Source: Anoxybacillus tepidamans PS2 (lineage in GTDB: Bacteria > Bacillota > Bacilli > Bacillales > Anoxybacillaceae). Taken from it: DNA of 64,000 bases. Position 1 is the first letter of the stretch. Every line of letters starts with the position of its first letter. The translations under genes were made by a program, and so were the position numbers. Positions 47,873 to 57,101 of this stretch are shown piece by piece. Below the pieces are notes generated by a model that saw nothing but the letters and a program-made list of their open reading frames with translations, did no database searches and was not told the origin of the DNA. The stretch is taken from NCBI RefSeq assembly GCF_000620165.1, contig NZ_JHVN01000003.1, positions 124,001 to 188,000 on the forward strand. The letters are read 5' to 3'.

Positions 47873-49351
47873 TTATAAGATGATAGCAATTAAGCCTCCC
47901 GAACCTTCGTTAATGATGCGTTCGAGCGTTTCTTTTAACTTATAGCGCGCATTTTCCGGCATTAAAGCAAGTTTCGCTTGAATACCTTCGCGCACAATCG
48001 AACTGAGCGAACGTCCAAAAATGTCAGAATTCCAGATTGACAGCGGATCATCTTCAAAATCTTGCATGAGGTAGCGAACGAGCTCCTCGCTTTGTTTTTC
48101 TGTTCCGATAATTGGCGCAAATTCAGACTCAACATCGACTTTAATCATATGAATCGATGGAGCCACTGCTTTTAACCGCACGCCAAATCGCGAACCTTGG
48201 CGAATGATTTCCGGCTCATCCAAGCTCATGTCGGAAAGGGCCGGAGCAGCGATGCCATAGCCAGTTTGTTTCACCATTTTAAGCGCATCAGCAATTTGGT
48301 CGTACTCCGCTTTCGCATAGGCAAAGTCTTGCATCAGCTGAAGCAAATGGTCTTTGCCGCGAATTTCTACACCGACCACTTCTTTTAAAATTTGGTCATA
48401 TAAATCGTCTGGAGCGTATAAATCAATTTCTGCAACCCCTTGCCCCATCTCGATGCCGGCAAGGCCTGCTCTCTCGATAAAATCATATTCACCAAACTGC
48501 TGGACGACGCGGTCAACGTCACGCAATCTCTTAATATCTTTCACTGTATCTTTGACCGCTTCTTGATAGCTTTCACGAAGCCAGTGATCTTCGCGAAGCA
48601 CCATCACCCAGCTCGGTAAGTTCACGTTCACCTCTAACACTGGAAATTCATATAATGCCTCACGAAGCACATTATATACATCCGCTTCTCTCATGCTTTC
48701 GACGCTCATTGCTAATACCGGAATATCGTATTTTTCGCAAAGCTCTTTTCGAAGCGCTTCCGTTTCCGGGTGGTGCGGGCGCACCGTATTAATAATCATG
48801 ATAAACGGTTTGCCGACCTCTTTTAATTCATTAATGACCCGCTCTTCGGCGTCTACATAATTTTGTCTTGGAATCTCGCCAATCGTTCCGTCCGTCGTAA
48901 TAACGACGCCGATCGTTGAATGTTCTTGAATGACCTTTCTTGTGCCAATTTCCGCCGCTTCCTGGAATGGAATTGGTTCTTCATACCATGGAGTATGGAT
49001 CATGCGCGGGCCGTTTTCATCTTCATACCCTTTCGCTCCTGTGACTGCGTAGCCGACACAATCAACGAGGCGGATGTTCACTTCCAATCCATCATCAACT
49101 TTCACTTTCACCGCCTGATTCGGAACAAATTTCGGTTCCGTTGTCATAATCGTCTTGCCGGCGGCGCTTTGCGGCAACTCATCTTGCGCCCGCGCCTTAT
49201 CCGCTTCGTTCCCGATGTTCGGGATTACGACAAGCTCCATGAATTTCTTTATAAATGTCGATTTGCCCGTTCTAACGGCACCGACTACGCCTAAATAAAT
49301 ATCGCCGCCTGTTCGTTCCGCGATATCTTTAAAAATATCGACTTTTTCCAA
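47873..49351 (-). CDS. spoIVA: Stage IV sporulation protein A (spore coat ATPase)
   Basis: 492 residues from the TTG at 49351, which has GGAGGGGAG and gives exactly the usual length; the longer frame to 49435 adds unconserved residues. It hydrolyses ATP to polymerise as the basement layer of the coat on the forespore. Walker A is GAVRTGKS (K30), followed by KTIMTTEPKF and a C-terminal NEGSGGLIAIIL that anchors it through SpoVM. A CATATAGT -10-like sequence upstream would fit mother-cell SigE. Confidence 0.97.
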   Translation of the reverse strand: MEKVDIFKDIAERTGGDIYLGVVGAVRTGKSTFIKKFMELVVIPNIGNEADKARAQDELPQSAAGKTIMTTEPKFVPNQAVKVKVDDGLEVNIRLVDCVGYAVTGAKGYEDENGPRMIHTPWYEEPIPFQEAAEIGTRKVIQEHSTIGVVITTDGTIGEIPRQNYVDAEERVINELKEVGKPFIMIINTVRPHHPETEALRKELCEKYDIPVLAMSVESMREADVYNVLREALYEFPVLEVNVNLPSWVMVLREDHWLRESYQEAVKDTVKDIKRLRDVDRVVQQFGEYDFIERAGLAGIEMGQGVAEIDLYAPDDLYDQILKEVVGVEIRGKDHLLQLMQDFAYAKAEYDQIADALKMVKQTGYGIAAPALSDMSLDEPEIIRQGSRFGVRLKAVAPSIHMIKVDVESEFAPIIGTEKQSEELVRYLMQDFEDDPLSIWNSDIFGRSLSSIVREGIQAKLALMPENARYKLKETLERIINEGSGGLIAIIL

Positions 49352-49452
49352 ATGACTCCCCTCCAGTCTTTGAGTCGTTATGGTCCCTATTAGGACTACT
49401 AGGACACTATATGAATATGACGTTGTCCTATTCATTTATGACTAAAATAAGA

Positions 49453-49492
49453 AAAAATCCCTTCTCTAGAATGTATTCATAAGAGAAGGGAT
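49453..49492 (-). terminator. Terminator of yphF
   Basis: ATCCCTTCTCT (49457-49467) and AGAGAAGGGAT (49482-49492) are perfectly complementary, and the minus strand goes on into TTTTTTC. Confidence 0.88.
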
Positions 49493-49498
49493 CATGAC

Positions 49499-50218
49499 TT
49501 ATTTCGTTAAAAAAATCGGCTCATTATGTGCATCAACCGTGTACGGAAGAGAGTATGCCGGAACAAACAGAGAGTTTTCGACTAACAGCCCGCGAATATC
49601 TTCGCCTGTCTTATACGAACGCTTCGTTTTTTTCAACGCTTCATATAAGTCGATGCGGTAATCGACATAAACATCTCCTTTATAGTCGATCACAAACGGC
49701 AAATTGTTTCCGGAGTAAGGGCTTTCGGCATAAGGCGGTTCTTTATATCCTAGTTTTTTATAATCAAGTGTAAAAACTCCCTTGGCAATCATTTGTTTAA
49801 ACGGCGGATATCCATGGGCGTCGCGGTACATTTGCAGGCGCAAGTTGATGTCGCGAATTTGCTCCGCCATCCGCAAATCAAGCAATTTGACCGTCGGATT
49901 CGTTTCCGCATCTACAAGCACGTACTGAAAAATGCCGCCGCTTTCAAACGCGTTGCCCGGCGGTTCAGGCATATAGCGCGGCACGAGCTTTTGAAAATCG
50001 ATTGGATACTTTTGATAAATCGGTGTTTTCATATCGCGCGTCTTTATAGGCAGCAATCCTCCGGTCGCCTCTCGGTATTGATTGACCGCCTGCTGCACGC
50101 TCGCCACTTGATCTTGGTAAGGAATTTGGTTTTGTTTTAATCGCTCATCTGGGTATAGACAGCCAGACAGTAAAAGCATGATCATGCTGGCAACGATCCA
50201 TCGAAACGCACGCTTCAT
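49499..50218 (-). CDS. yphF: YphF-like lipoprotein
   Basis: 239 residues from the ATG at 50218 (MKRAFRWIVA), where GGATGGAGAGG provides the ribosome site. A lipoprotein signal ends in LLLSGC, so the mature protein is anchored outside the membrane. The rest has NPTVKLLDLRMAEQIRDIN and YKGDVYVDYRIDLYEAL, matching YphF. Function unknown; located next to yphE and spoIVA as in Bacillus. Confidence 0.85.
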   Translation of the reverse strand: MKRAFRWIVASMIMLLLSGCLYPDERLKQNQIPYQDQVASVQQAVNQYREATGGLLPIKTRDMKTPIYQKYPIDFQKLVPRYMPEPPGNAFESGGIFQYVLVDAETNPTVKLLDLRMAEQIRDINLRLQMYRDAHGYPPFKQMIAKGVFTLDYKKLGYKEPPYAESPYSGNNLPFVIDYKGDVYVDYRIDLYEALKKTKRSYKTGEDIRGLLVENSLFVPAYSLPYTVDAHNEPIFLTK

Positions 50219-50246
50219 TTTCCTCTCCATCCTTTTTGCTTGTCCA

Positions 50247-50450
50247 TTACTCTGGCGTCGGGCCGCTAAATACAACGAAAATGATGATGATTCCCGCTAA
50301 AATCATAAGCACGTATGCAATCAACGCCAGCACTGCTTTCAACGCTTTGTTTTTTATTTTATAGCGGCTCAAATAAATAGAAAAAACAGAAATAAACATA
50401 AATGCCATCGAAGTAAGTGCAATCCACATTTTCGCTAACCCAGGCGACAT
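50247..50450 (-). CDS. yphE: DUF2768 membrane protein YphE
   Basis: 67 residues from the ATG at 50450, behind AAGGGGGAA. Two membrane helices (KMWIALTSMAFMFISVFSIY and LALIAYVLMILAGIIIIFVV) joined by a basic loop. Matches DUF2768. Function unknown. Confidence 0.85.
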   Translation of the reverse strand: MSPGLAKMWIALTSMAFMFISVFSIYLSRYKIKNKALKAVLALIAYVLMILAGIIIIFVVFSGPTPE

Positions 50451-50492
50451 GTTCGTTCCCCCTTTTTTCGACAATTATTATACAAGATCAGC

Positions 50493-50529
50493 AAAAAAAC
50501 TGAAGTAAAGCGGGGCTCTTTACTTCAGT
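50493..50529 (-). terminator. Terminator of gpsA
   Basis: ACTGAAGTAAAG (50499-50510) and CTTTACTTCAGT (50518-50529) are a perfect 12-bp inverted repeat, followed on the minus strand by TTTTTTTGC. Confidence 0.9.
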
Positions 50530-50617
50530 GGACGGGATACCCTTTGTCCGGAAGTTCAAGTCTATGATTGTTCGCCATATTGTATGCATGGACAACGCCT
50601 ATGGCATCGTCGAATGC

Positions 50618-51646
50618 CTATTTTTCCAAAATATTGATTAAATCTTCCATCTCGTGTGTCTTAACGCGCGCCATCAGAGAATCGGCCCCCTCTTTAGGGT
50701 TTTTCCCATTAAACAGCACGTCATAGAGCACTTCAGTAATCGGCATTTTCACACCGAGCTTTTGTGCCAATTGATAGGCAGCTTTTGTCGTCCGTACTCC
50801 TTCGACAACCATTCCCATGCTGTCGAGCACTTCGTCAAGCTTCATGCCTTTTCCAAGCAAATGCCCCGCTCGCCAGTTGCGCGAATGTACGCTCGTACAT
50901 GTAACGATTAAATCGCCAATTCCCGTAAGGCCCGAAAACGTGAGCGGGTTTGCGCCGAGCGAGCAGCCAAGCCGTGCGATTTCGGCAAGCCCCCGGGTAA
51001 TCAAGGCCGCTTTAGCGTTATCTCCATACCCTAAACCATCGGTAATCCCTGCCGCAAGGGCGATAATATTTTTTAATGCCCCGCCAATCTCAACGCCAAT
51101 GAGATCCGGGTTCGTATAGACGCGGAAATATTGCGAGTTCATAAACAAGTCCTGAATCCGCTCCGCCGCTTTCATATTTTTCGAAGACACCGTCACCGTC
51201 GTCGGATGGCGCAGGCTCACCTCTTCCGCATGGCTCGGCCCCGACAGTACGACCACATCTTGTAAAAACGGCCCCATTTCTTCTTCAATGATTTCTGAGA
51301 TGCGTTTATGCGTATCTGGTTCAATCCCCTTGCTGACAGTAACAATGGTGATCGCCTGCTTCACGCATTCCCGCACTTTTTTCAACACGTCGCGAATCGC
51401 CTTCGTCGGCACAGCGAGCACGACCGTTTCGATCGTCTCCAACGCTTCTTTCAGGGACGAATAGCCAACGATTCCGTTAGGAAGCTCGATGCCCGGCAAA
51501 TATTTCTCGTTCGTTCGCTTTTCGTTAATTTCTTCGATTTGCTCCGGGCGCTGTCCCCATAGACGGACGGCATGGCCGTTATCCGCGAGGACAATCGCGA
51601 GCGCTGTTCCCCAGCTTCCTGCTCCTAGCACCGCAATTTGTTCCAC
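50618..51646 (-). CDS. gpsA: Glycerol-3-phosphate dehydrogenase [NAD(P)+]
   Basis: 342 residues from a GTG at 51646 with AAGGAAG eight bases away. Reduces dihydroxyacetone phosphate to sn-glycerol 3-phosphate for phospholipids. [12 protein letters not shown] is the nucleotide motif; [14 protein letters not shown] with the catalytic lysine and [12 protein letters not shown] follow. Located directly after der, as in Bacillus. Confidence 0.96.
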   Translation of the reverse strand: MEQIAVLGAGSWGTALAIVLADNGHAVRLWGQRPEQIEEINEKRTNEKYLPGIELPNGIVGYSSLKEALETIETVVLAVPTKAIRDVLKKVRECVKQAITIVTVSKGIEPDTHKRISEIIEEEMGPFLQDVVVLSGPSHAEEVSLRHPTTVTVSSKNMKAAERIQDLFMNSQYFRVYTNPDLIGVEIGGALKNIIALAAGITDGLGYGDNAKAALITRGLAEIARLGCSLGANPLTFSGLTGIGDLIVTCTSVHSRNWRAGHLLGKGMKLDEVLDSMGMVVEGVRTTKAAYQLAQKLGVKMPITEVLYDVLFNGKNPKEGADSLMARVKTHEMEDLINILEK

Positions 51647-51666
51647 CCTTATCACTTCCTTAAAAT

Positions 51667-52977
51667 TTATTTTCTCGGCCTAGCAATGAGTTTGATCGGG
51701 GTTCCTTCAAAACCGAACGCATCACGAATCCGGTTTTCTAAAAATCTTTCGTATGAAAAATGCATTAATTCCGGATCGTTCACAAATACAACGAACGTCG
51801 GCGGCTTGACAGCCACTTGGGTGACATAATAAATTTTAAGCCGCTGGCCGTTGTGCGTCGGTGTCGGATTCATCGCCACCGCGTCCATAATCACTTCATT
51901 AAGCACGTTTGTTTGTACGCGCATCGCGTGATTTTCGCTTGCCATTTGCACGAGCGGCAACAACTTATGTAAGCGCTGCTTTGTTTTCGCAGACACAAAT
52001 AAAATCGGCGCATAGTCTAGGAATTGGAAATGGTCACGAATTTTCCGTTCGAATTCAATCAATGTTTTATCATCTTTTTCGACCGCGTCCCACTTATTGA
52101 CGACGATCACAACACCTCGCCCCGCTTCATGCGCGTATCCGGCAATTTTCTTATCTTGTTCGATAATGCCCTCTTCCGCATTCAACACAACGAGAACAAC
52201 ATCGGATCGTTCGATCGCCTTCAACGCCCGCAGGATACTATATTTTTCGGTGCTTTCGTAAATTTTTCCTCTTTTCCGCATGCCGGCCGTGTCAATAATG
52301 ACATACTCCTGTCCTTCCCTCGTAAACGTCGTATCGACTGCATCGCGCGTCGTGCCGGCGATATCGCTGACAATCACGCGCTCTTCGCCTAAAATGGCAT
52401 TGACAAGCGACGATTTGCCGACGTTCGGACGGCCAATGAGGCAAAACTTAATGACATCATCTTCATACTCTTCTTCTTTTTGTTTCGGAAAATGCTGGGC
52501 AACGGCGTCTAATAAATCTCCAAGCCCTGTTCCGTGCGATCCGGAAATCGGATACGGCTCGCCAAACCCGAGCACGTAAAAATCGTAAATAAGATCGCGC
52601 ATATCCGGATTGTCAATTTTATTTACCGCAAGCACGACCGGTTTATTCGAACGGTGCAATATTTTTGCCACTTCCTCGTCCGCCGCCGTCACTCCGTCAC
52701 GTCCATTCGTCATAAATATGATGACGTCCGCTTCGTCAATGGCGATTTCCGCCTGCTGGCGAATTTGTGTGAGCAACGGCTCGTCCCCGATATCAATCCC
52801 GCCTGTATCAATAATATGAAACTTGTAATTCAACCATTCTCCGCTGCTATATATCCGATCTCGGGTCACTCCCGGCACATCTTCTACAATCGAGATACGC
52901 TCGCCAGCAATTCGATTAAAAATTGTTGACTTTCCGACGTTCGGACGGCCAACAATCGCTACAACTGGATTGGCCAT
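51667..52977 (-). CDS. der: Ribosome-assembly GTPase Der (EngA)
   Basis: 436 residues from the ATG at 52977. Two GTPase domains in a row, each with GRPNVGKS (about residues 9 and 183), DTGG/DTAG switch motifs and NKxD (NKID and NKWD), and a C-terminal KH-like domain. It acts in maturation of the 50S subunit. An upstream start at 53019 lacks conserved residues. Confidence 0.97.
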   Translation of the reverse strand: MANPVVAIVGRPNVGKSTIFNRIAGERISIVEDVPGVTRDRIYSSGEWLNYKFHIIDTGGIDIGDEPLLTQIRQQAEIAIDEADVIIFMTNGRDGVTAADEEVAKILHRSNKPVVLAVNKIDNPDMRDLIYDFYVLGFGEPYPISGSHGTGLGDLLDAVAQHFPKQKEEEYEDDVIKFCLIGRPNVGKSSLVNAILGEERVIVSDIAGTTRDAVDTTFTREGQEYVIIDTAGMRKRGKIYESTEKYSILRALKAIERSDVVLVVLNAEEGIIEQDKKIAGYAHEAGRGVVIVVNKWDAVEKDDKTLIEFERKIRDHFQFLDYAPILFVSAKTKQRLHKLLPLVQMASENHAMRVQTNVLNEVIMDAVAMNPTPTHNGQRLKIYYVTQVAVKPPTFVVFVNDPELMHFSYERFLENRIRDAFGFEGTPIKLIARPRK

Positions 52978-53043
52978 TGTAATCACCCTTTCTTTATTAT
53001 TGCGGCGAATCAAAAGCACAGCTGTTTTATTTTATCAAAAACA

Positions 53044-53070
53044 ATAGCGCTCAACAATAGAAAGAGCGCT
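53044..53070 (-). terminator. Terminator of yphA
   Basis: AGCGCTC (53046-53052) and GAGCGCT (53064-53070) pair, overlapping the yphA stop; the minus strand continues ATTGTTTTT. Confidence 0.65.
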
Positions 53071-53668
53071 ACAGCGGTTTATTTCGCTTCATTTGCTTTT
53101 GAATCGCATCAGCATAAATTGAAAGATTTTCAAATATAGACCAGACTATTAAGCATGCACATAAAAGGGACAACAAATCAAAAAAAGAAAGCGACCCAAC
53201 TGTATATGGCAAAGGAATTTGCTTGACTGCTAACGCGTACACGATTTCTCCTTGGCAACTCCCGACTGCAGCATATAATAGCCGTTCGGACAAATTTGAT
53301 CCTAACATTAAACAAAGGATCATCAAAAGGATAGCAAGCATCCACGTTTGATCGGCCCAAACCCATACAGGATCAATGAGAGCAAACATTTGCAAGGAAG
53401 CGTACACAAATGCGATCGCCATCATGGATATGAACGCATATACAAACTTCCAACCTGACCTTTGAACAATAAAGCAGTATGAAACAAAGAACACAAACAA
53501 AAACGACAACATGACCGAAAACGGACCAATGGCTACCGCATGAACGGAAAGAATGATTGTGACAAGCATAAAAGCGGCGAGCACCGTCCGTTTTTTCGTC
53601 TTTTTCATCAAAAATGTCGCATAAATCCAACATACCCATGCGCACCAATAAAAATACGCTCCTTCCAC
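53069..53668 (-). CDS. yphA: YphA-like membrane protein
   Basis: 199 residues from a GTG behind AAAGGAGG. Six or so membrane helices cover most of the protein (YFYWCAWVCWIYATFLM, VKQIPLPYTVGSLSFFDLL). Position just upstream of der matches yphA of Bacillus, and the sequence fits as far as I remember it. Function unclear. Confidence 0.78.
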   Translation of the reverse strand: MEGAYFYWCAWVCWIYATFLMKKTKKRTVLAAFMLVTIILSVHAVAIGPFSVMLSFLFVFFVSYCFIVQRSGWKFVYAFISMMAIAFVYASLQMFALIDPVWVWADQTWMLAILLMILCLMLGSNLSERLLYAAVGSCQGEIVYALAVKQIPLPYTVGSLSFFDLLSLLCACLIVWSIFENLSIYADAIQKQMKRNKPL

Positions 53669-53997
53669 ACGATTCCTCCTTTCTATTTTCAGGTATGTTG
53701 ATTATCCAATTAACAATGCTTGATTCCTAGCTTCTCTGCTTCCCCTCGAACAAGAACGCCAACGGGCAACATTCATTTGCCCGCAAAGCGTTCATTGTTC
53801 GAAAGGGGACATGCTTGCCGACTTCGGCAGAAAAGCTAGTGTTTAGCCGTACCATTTTGTGTTTTTAAGTAAAATAATGGATCATCAACACTTGTGTTCT
53901 ATTCCCATTATTTCAGCTTTGCTAAAAATTAATCACGCATATAAAAACAAAAATAAGAAAAACTAGAAACAAACCTTGCGGGAAAGGAGGCCATTCC
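53669..53997. other. Intergenic, 329 bp, holding a long palindrome
   Basis: Divergent region between yphA (minus) and ypzI (plus). Apart from the 113-bp palindrome at 53727-53839 it is AT-rich and may hold promoters for both genes, none of which I could place with certainty. Confidence 0.5.
53727..53839. repeat. 113-bp imperfect palindrome (long hairpin)
   Basis: Successive arms pair in order from outside to inside: CTAGCTT/AAGCTAG, TCTGC/GCAGA, CCCCT/AGGGG, GAACAA/TTGTTC, AACGC/GCGTT, CGGGCAA/TTGCCCG, with a 7-nt loop CATTCAT. The only large asymmetry is an 18-nt insertion on the right side (53809-53826). No ORF and no T-run, so not a simple terminator. Confidence 0.85.
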
Positions 53998-54132
53998 ATG
54001 GGAAAAGATCGGCAAGAGAAAAAATTAAAAGAGTCGCGCCGCGTTGAATCGGATCGCGATCAAGCGCTCGGAAACAAAGGAGCAACACGGTTGGAGACGC
54101 CGGATGACGCTAGAGAACGCAATCAACATTAA
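53998..54132 (+). CDS. ypzI: YpzI-like small basic protein
   Basis: 44 residues, beginning MGKDRQEKKLKESRRVESDR and ending DDARERNQH, with a strong ribosome site (AAAGGAGG). Highly charged, probably unstructured. It resembles YpzI of B. subtilis, found near yphA. Function unknown. A strong terminator follows at once, so it is a single-gene unit. Confidence 0.8.
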   Translation: MGKDRQEKKLKESRRVESDRDQALGNKGATRLETPDDARERNQH

Positions 54133-54144
54133 TAGCCCTAGAGA

Positions 54145-54180
54145 AGCGGTCAAACAACATAGAAGTTTGACCGCTTTTTT
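54145..54180 (+). terminator. Terminator of ypzI
   Basis: AGCGGTCAAAC (54145-54155) and GTTTGACCGCT (54165-54175) pair perfectly, followed by TTTTT. Confidence 0.92.
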
Positions 54181-54389
54181 ATCATGCCCTGATTTCTTCA
54201 GTTGAGACGAGAAACTATTAAATATGGGGACGCTTCTGCAACAAAACAATCATTCTGCATGCTCCCCGGTAAAACCAATATAATCAGACTTTTCTATCTC
54301 TCTCCTTTCTTTGTTTCGAAAGATTATTTTATAAACACAATGGAAAAACTAGCAATAGACATATTGAGCGCCAGAAAGAAGGGAAACAA

Positions 54390-55985
54390 ATGCGTTTTTT
54401 TAAGAAAAGCAGAAATGGGGTAACGGGAAACCATCAAAATGGAACAACACGAAACAACGAGCAGGAACTCTATATAGCGCAACAAAACGCACAGCCATAT
54501 GTTCTTTCTTTCAATTTGGAGGAAAATATAGAGACGCTACAATCCGTCTATGAAAATTGCGTAGACGTCGTATTTCGTTCATTTCAGGTCGCTGGCACCA
54601 CAAACGCCGTCCTCGTCTATATCGACGGACTAGTAAATGTTGAAGAACTTGATTTAGTCGTTCTTCCGTCTCTAATGAGACCGTTATCATCTATTACGGA
54701 TTTTGATATCCATCAACTGCTCAGCCAAACGCTGACTGTTTCGAAAGTAAGCAAAACTCAATTAATGTCAGAGTGCATCGAATCGATTTCTTCGGGTAAA
54801 GCTGTTTTGCTTATAAACCGTTATAATCACGCATTCTCCCTCGGTGTCGGAAAATGGGAGAAACGGTCGATCGATGAGCCGGTGGGAGAAGCCGGCATCA
54901 AAGGGCCGCGCGAAGGATTTATCGAATCGCTTGGAACGAACCTTGCGCTTGTGCGCCGAAAAGTTAAAAGTCCCAACCTCAAAACAAAAGCTATCAAAAT
55001 AGGGACATATACGCAAACGGAAGTTGTTGTCTGTTACATTGAAGGACTGGCTCATCCAGCGCTGATTCAAGAAGTTGAAGAGCGGTTACACCGCATTAAA
55101 ATTGACGGCATTTTAGACGTCGGCTACATCGAAGAACTCATCGAAGATAATCCGTATTCTCCGTTTCCGCAAATGTTGAATACGGAGCGGCCGGATGTTG
55201 TAGCCGCTAGCCTTCTCGAAGGACGTTTCGCCATTTTGCAGGATGGAACACCGTTCGCCTTGGTTGCACCTATTTCGTTTTATTCGCTATTGCAATCGCA
55301 TGAGGATTACTACGAACGTTCGTTAATTAGCACAGTGATTCGCTGGGTGCGTTATCTCTTTCTGCTAATATCGCTTTTTCTTCCTTCGCTGTACGTGGCT
55401 CTCCTCACCTTCCATCAAGAAATGGTGCCGACAACGTTGTTATTGACAATGGCCGCGTCGCGGGAATTAATCCCGTTTCCCGCGCTTGTGGAAGCGTTAA
55501 TGATGGAAGTTGTATTTGAGGCGCTGCGCGAAGCGGGAGTCCGCTTGCCAAAGCAAGCCGGTGCCGCTGTAAGCATCGTCGGGGCGCTCGTCATCGGGCA
55601 AGCAGCCGTTCAAGCCGGCATCGTGTCCGCTCCGATGATTATGGTCGTTTCTTTAACCGGGATTGCTTCGTTCACCGTCCCGCGCTATGCAACGGGCATT
55701 GCCATACGCATGCTTCGCTTTCCGATGATTTTGTTAGCGGGATCGTTAGGGCTGCTTGGGGTCATGCTTGGACTTCTTTTAATTCTTATTCATATGGCAA
55801 CGCTTCGTTCGTTCGGTGTTCCATATTTGTCGCCAATGGCACCGATGCAAGGACAAGATATGAAAGACGTGCTCGTCCGGGCACCTTTATGGAAGCTCAA
55901 CACACGACCGCAACTGCCGGGCATTGACAATCTGACAAGGCAAGGTTCAGACCAAAAGCCAAGTCCGGAAAACAAAGATCAATAA
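54390..55985 (+). CDS. Spore germinant receptor A subunit (GerA family)
   Basis: 531 residues. N-terminal soluble domain of about 280 residues, then several membrane helices around residues 310-480 and a cytoplasmic tail. FRSFQVAGTTNAVLVYIDGL, LVRRKVKSPNLK and ELIPFPALVEALMMEVVFEALREAG (in part) are GerA-family signatures. With the B and C subunits it forms the germinant receptor of the spore inner membrane. First gene of a four-gene operon with an AAGAAGGGA ribosome site. Confidence 0.94.
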   Translation: MRFFKKSRNGVTGNHQNGTTRNNEQELYIAQQNAQPYVLSFNLEENIETLQSVYENCVDVVFRSFQVAGTTNAVLVYIDGLVNVEELDLVVLPSLMRPLSSITDFDIHQLLSQTLTVSKVSKTQLMSECIESISSGKAVLLINRYNHAFSLGVGKWEKRSIDEPVGEAGIKGPREGFIESLGTNLALVRRKVKSPNLKTKAIKIGTYTQTEVVVCYIEGLAHPALIQEVEERLHRIKIDGILDVGYIEELIEDNPYSPFPQMLNTERPDVVAASLLEGRFAILQDGTPFALVAPISFYSLLQSHEDYYERSLISTVIRWVRYLFLLISLFLPSLYVALLTFHQEMVPTTLLLTMAASRELIPFPALVEALMMEVVFEALREAGVRLPKQAGAAVSIVGALVIGQAAVQAGIVSAPMIMVVSLTGIASFTVPRYATGIAIRMLRFPMILLAGSLGLLGVMLGLLLILIHMATLRSFGVPYLSPMAPMQGQDMKDVLVRAPLWKLNTRPQLPGIDNLTRQGSDQKPSPENKDQ

Positions 55986-55997
55986 AGGAGGGGTGCT

Positions 55998-57101
55998 ATG
56001 ATTGAAAAAGGAAAAATATCGGCTATGCAAATGGCGCTAATGATGTACCCGGCTATTATTGCGACAGCCATTCTTCTTGTCCCAGCCATTACCGCCCACC
56101 ATGCAGGGCAAGATATGTGGCTGTCGCCCATTTGGGCATCTTTTTCCGGTTTTTTGGCGGTGTATATCACCCTTCGGCTGCATCACTACTATCCCCAAAA
56201 AACGGCGATTGAATATAGCGAACAAATTGCGGGAAAATTTTTTGGAAAGATTATAGGTTTTGTCTTTTTATTTTTTTATCTACATGCCGATGGGATTGTT
56301 GTCCGCGAATATGGGGAATTTATCGTCGGGAACTTTCTCATGCGCACGCCGCCGATTTTTGTGATGGGGACCATGGTTTTCATATGCGCCCTAGCTGTGC
56401 GCGGCGGCGTCGAGGTAATCGGAAGGCTTGCGGAAATGATCGTTCCAGTCGTAACTCTCGTCATCCTTATTTTTGTTATTCTTTTAATTCCTGATATGGA
56501 CGCTACCAATATGCTGCCGATCATGGAAAAAGGAATCATCCCTTCCATTAAAGGGGCGGTTACGCCGCAAAGCTGGTTTAGCGAATTTTTTCTAATGGCC
56601 TTTTTTCTTCCTTACTTAGCTAATGGAGAAAACGGTAAAAAATGGGGTATTATCTCAGTGCTGGCGGTTTTTCTCACATTATTTATCATCAATATAACCG
56701 TCCTTTTTGTATTAGGCGGGATTACCGCCAACTTTGTCTATCCGGTCATGAGCGCCGTTCGCTACATTAGCATCGCCGACTTCCTTGAACACTTAGAGGC
56801 GTTTGTAATGGCCGTTTGGGTAGGAGGAACCTTTTTAAAAATTACTGTCTTTTATTACGTAGTGGCGCTTGGAACGGCGCAATGGCTGAATTTGCCCGAT
56901 TATCGCATGCTCGTGTTTCCTCTCGGTTTTTTATTGCTTGTATTTTCAGAATGGATTGCACCGAGCTTAATGGAATTGTCTCATCTATTAGCGACAACCG
57001 TTCCCTTTTATTTAAGCTCGATTCAAATCGTTCTTCCTCTCATTCTCTTGTTAATTGCTAAATTTAGAAATAGAAACCGAATGAAGGATGGGCAAAAATG
57101 A
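55998..57101 (+). CDS. Spore germinant receptor B subunit (GerB, APC superfamily)
   Basis: 367 residues with about ten membrane helices. GerB proteins belong to the amino acid-polyamine-organocation superfamily and bind the germinant. MIEKGKISAMQMALMMYP and DADGIVVREYGEF-like HADGIVVREYGEFI are typical. Follows the A gene by 12 bp with AAAGGAGGGG, and overlaps the C gene by 4 bp. Confidence 0.94.
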   Translation: MIEKGKISAMQMALMMYPAIIATAILLVPAITAHHAGQDMWLSPIWASFSGFLAVYITLRLHHYYPQKTAIEYSEQIAGKFFGKIIGFVFLFFYLHADGIVVREYGEFIVGNFLMRTPPIFVMGTMVFICALAVRGGVEVIGRLAEMIVPVVTLVILIFVILLIPDMDATNMLPIMEKGIIPSIKGAVTPQSWFSEFFLMAFFLPYLANGENGKKWGIISVLAVFLTLFIINITVLFVLGGITANFVYPVMSAVRYISIADFLEHLEAFVMAVWVGGTFLKITVFYYVVALGTAQWLNLPDYRMLVFPLGFLLLVFSEWIAPSLMELSHLLATTVPFYLSSIQIVLPLILLLIAKFRNRNRMKDGQK

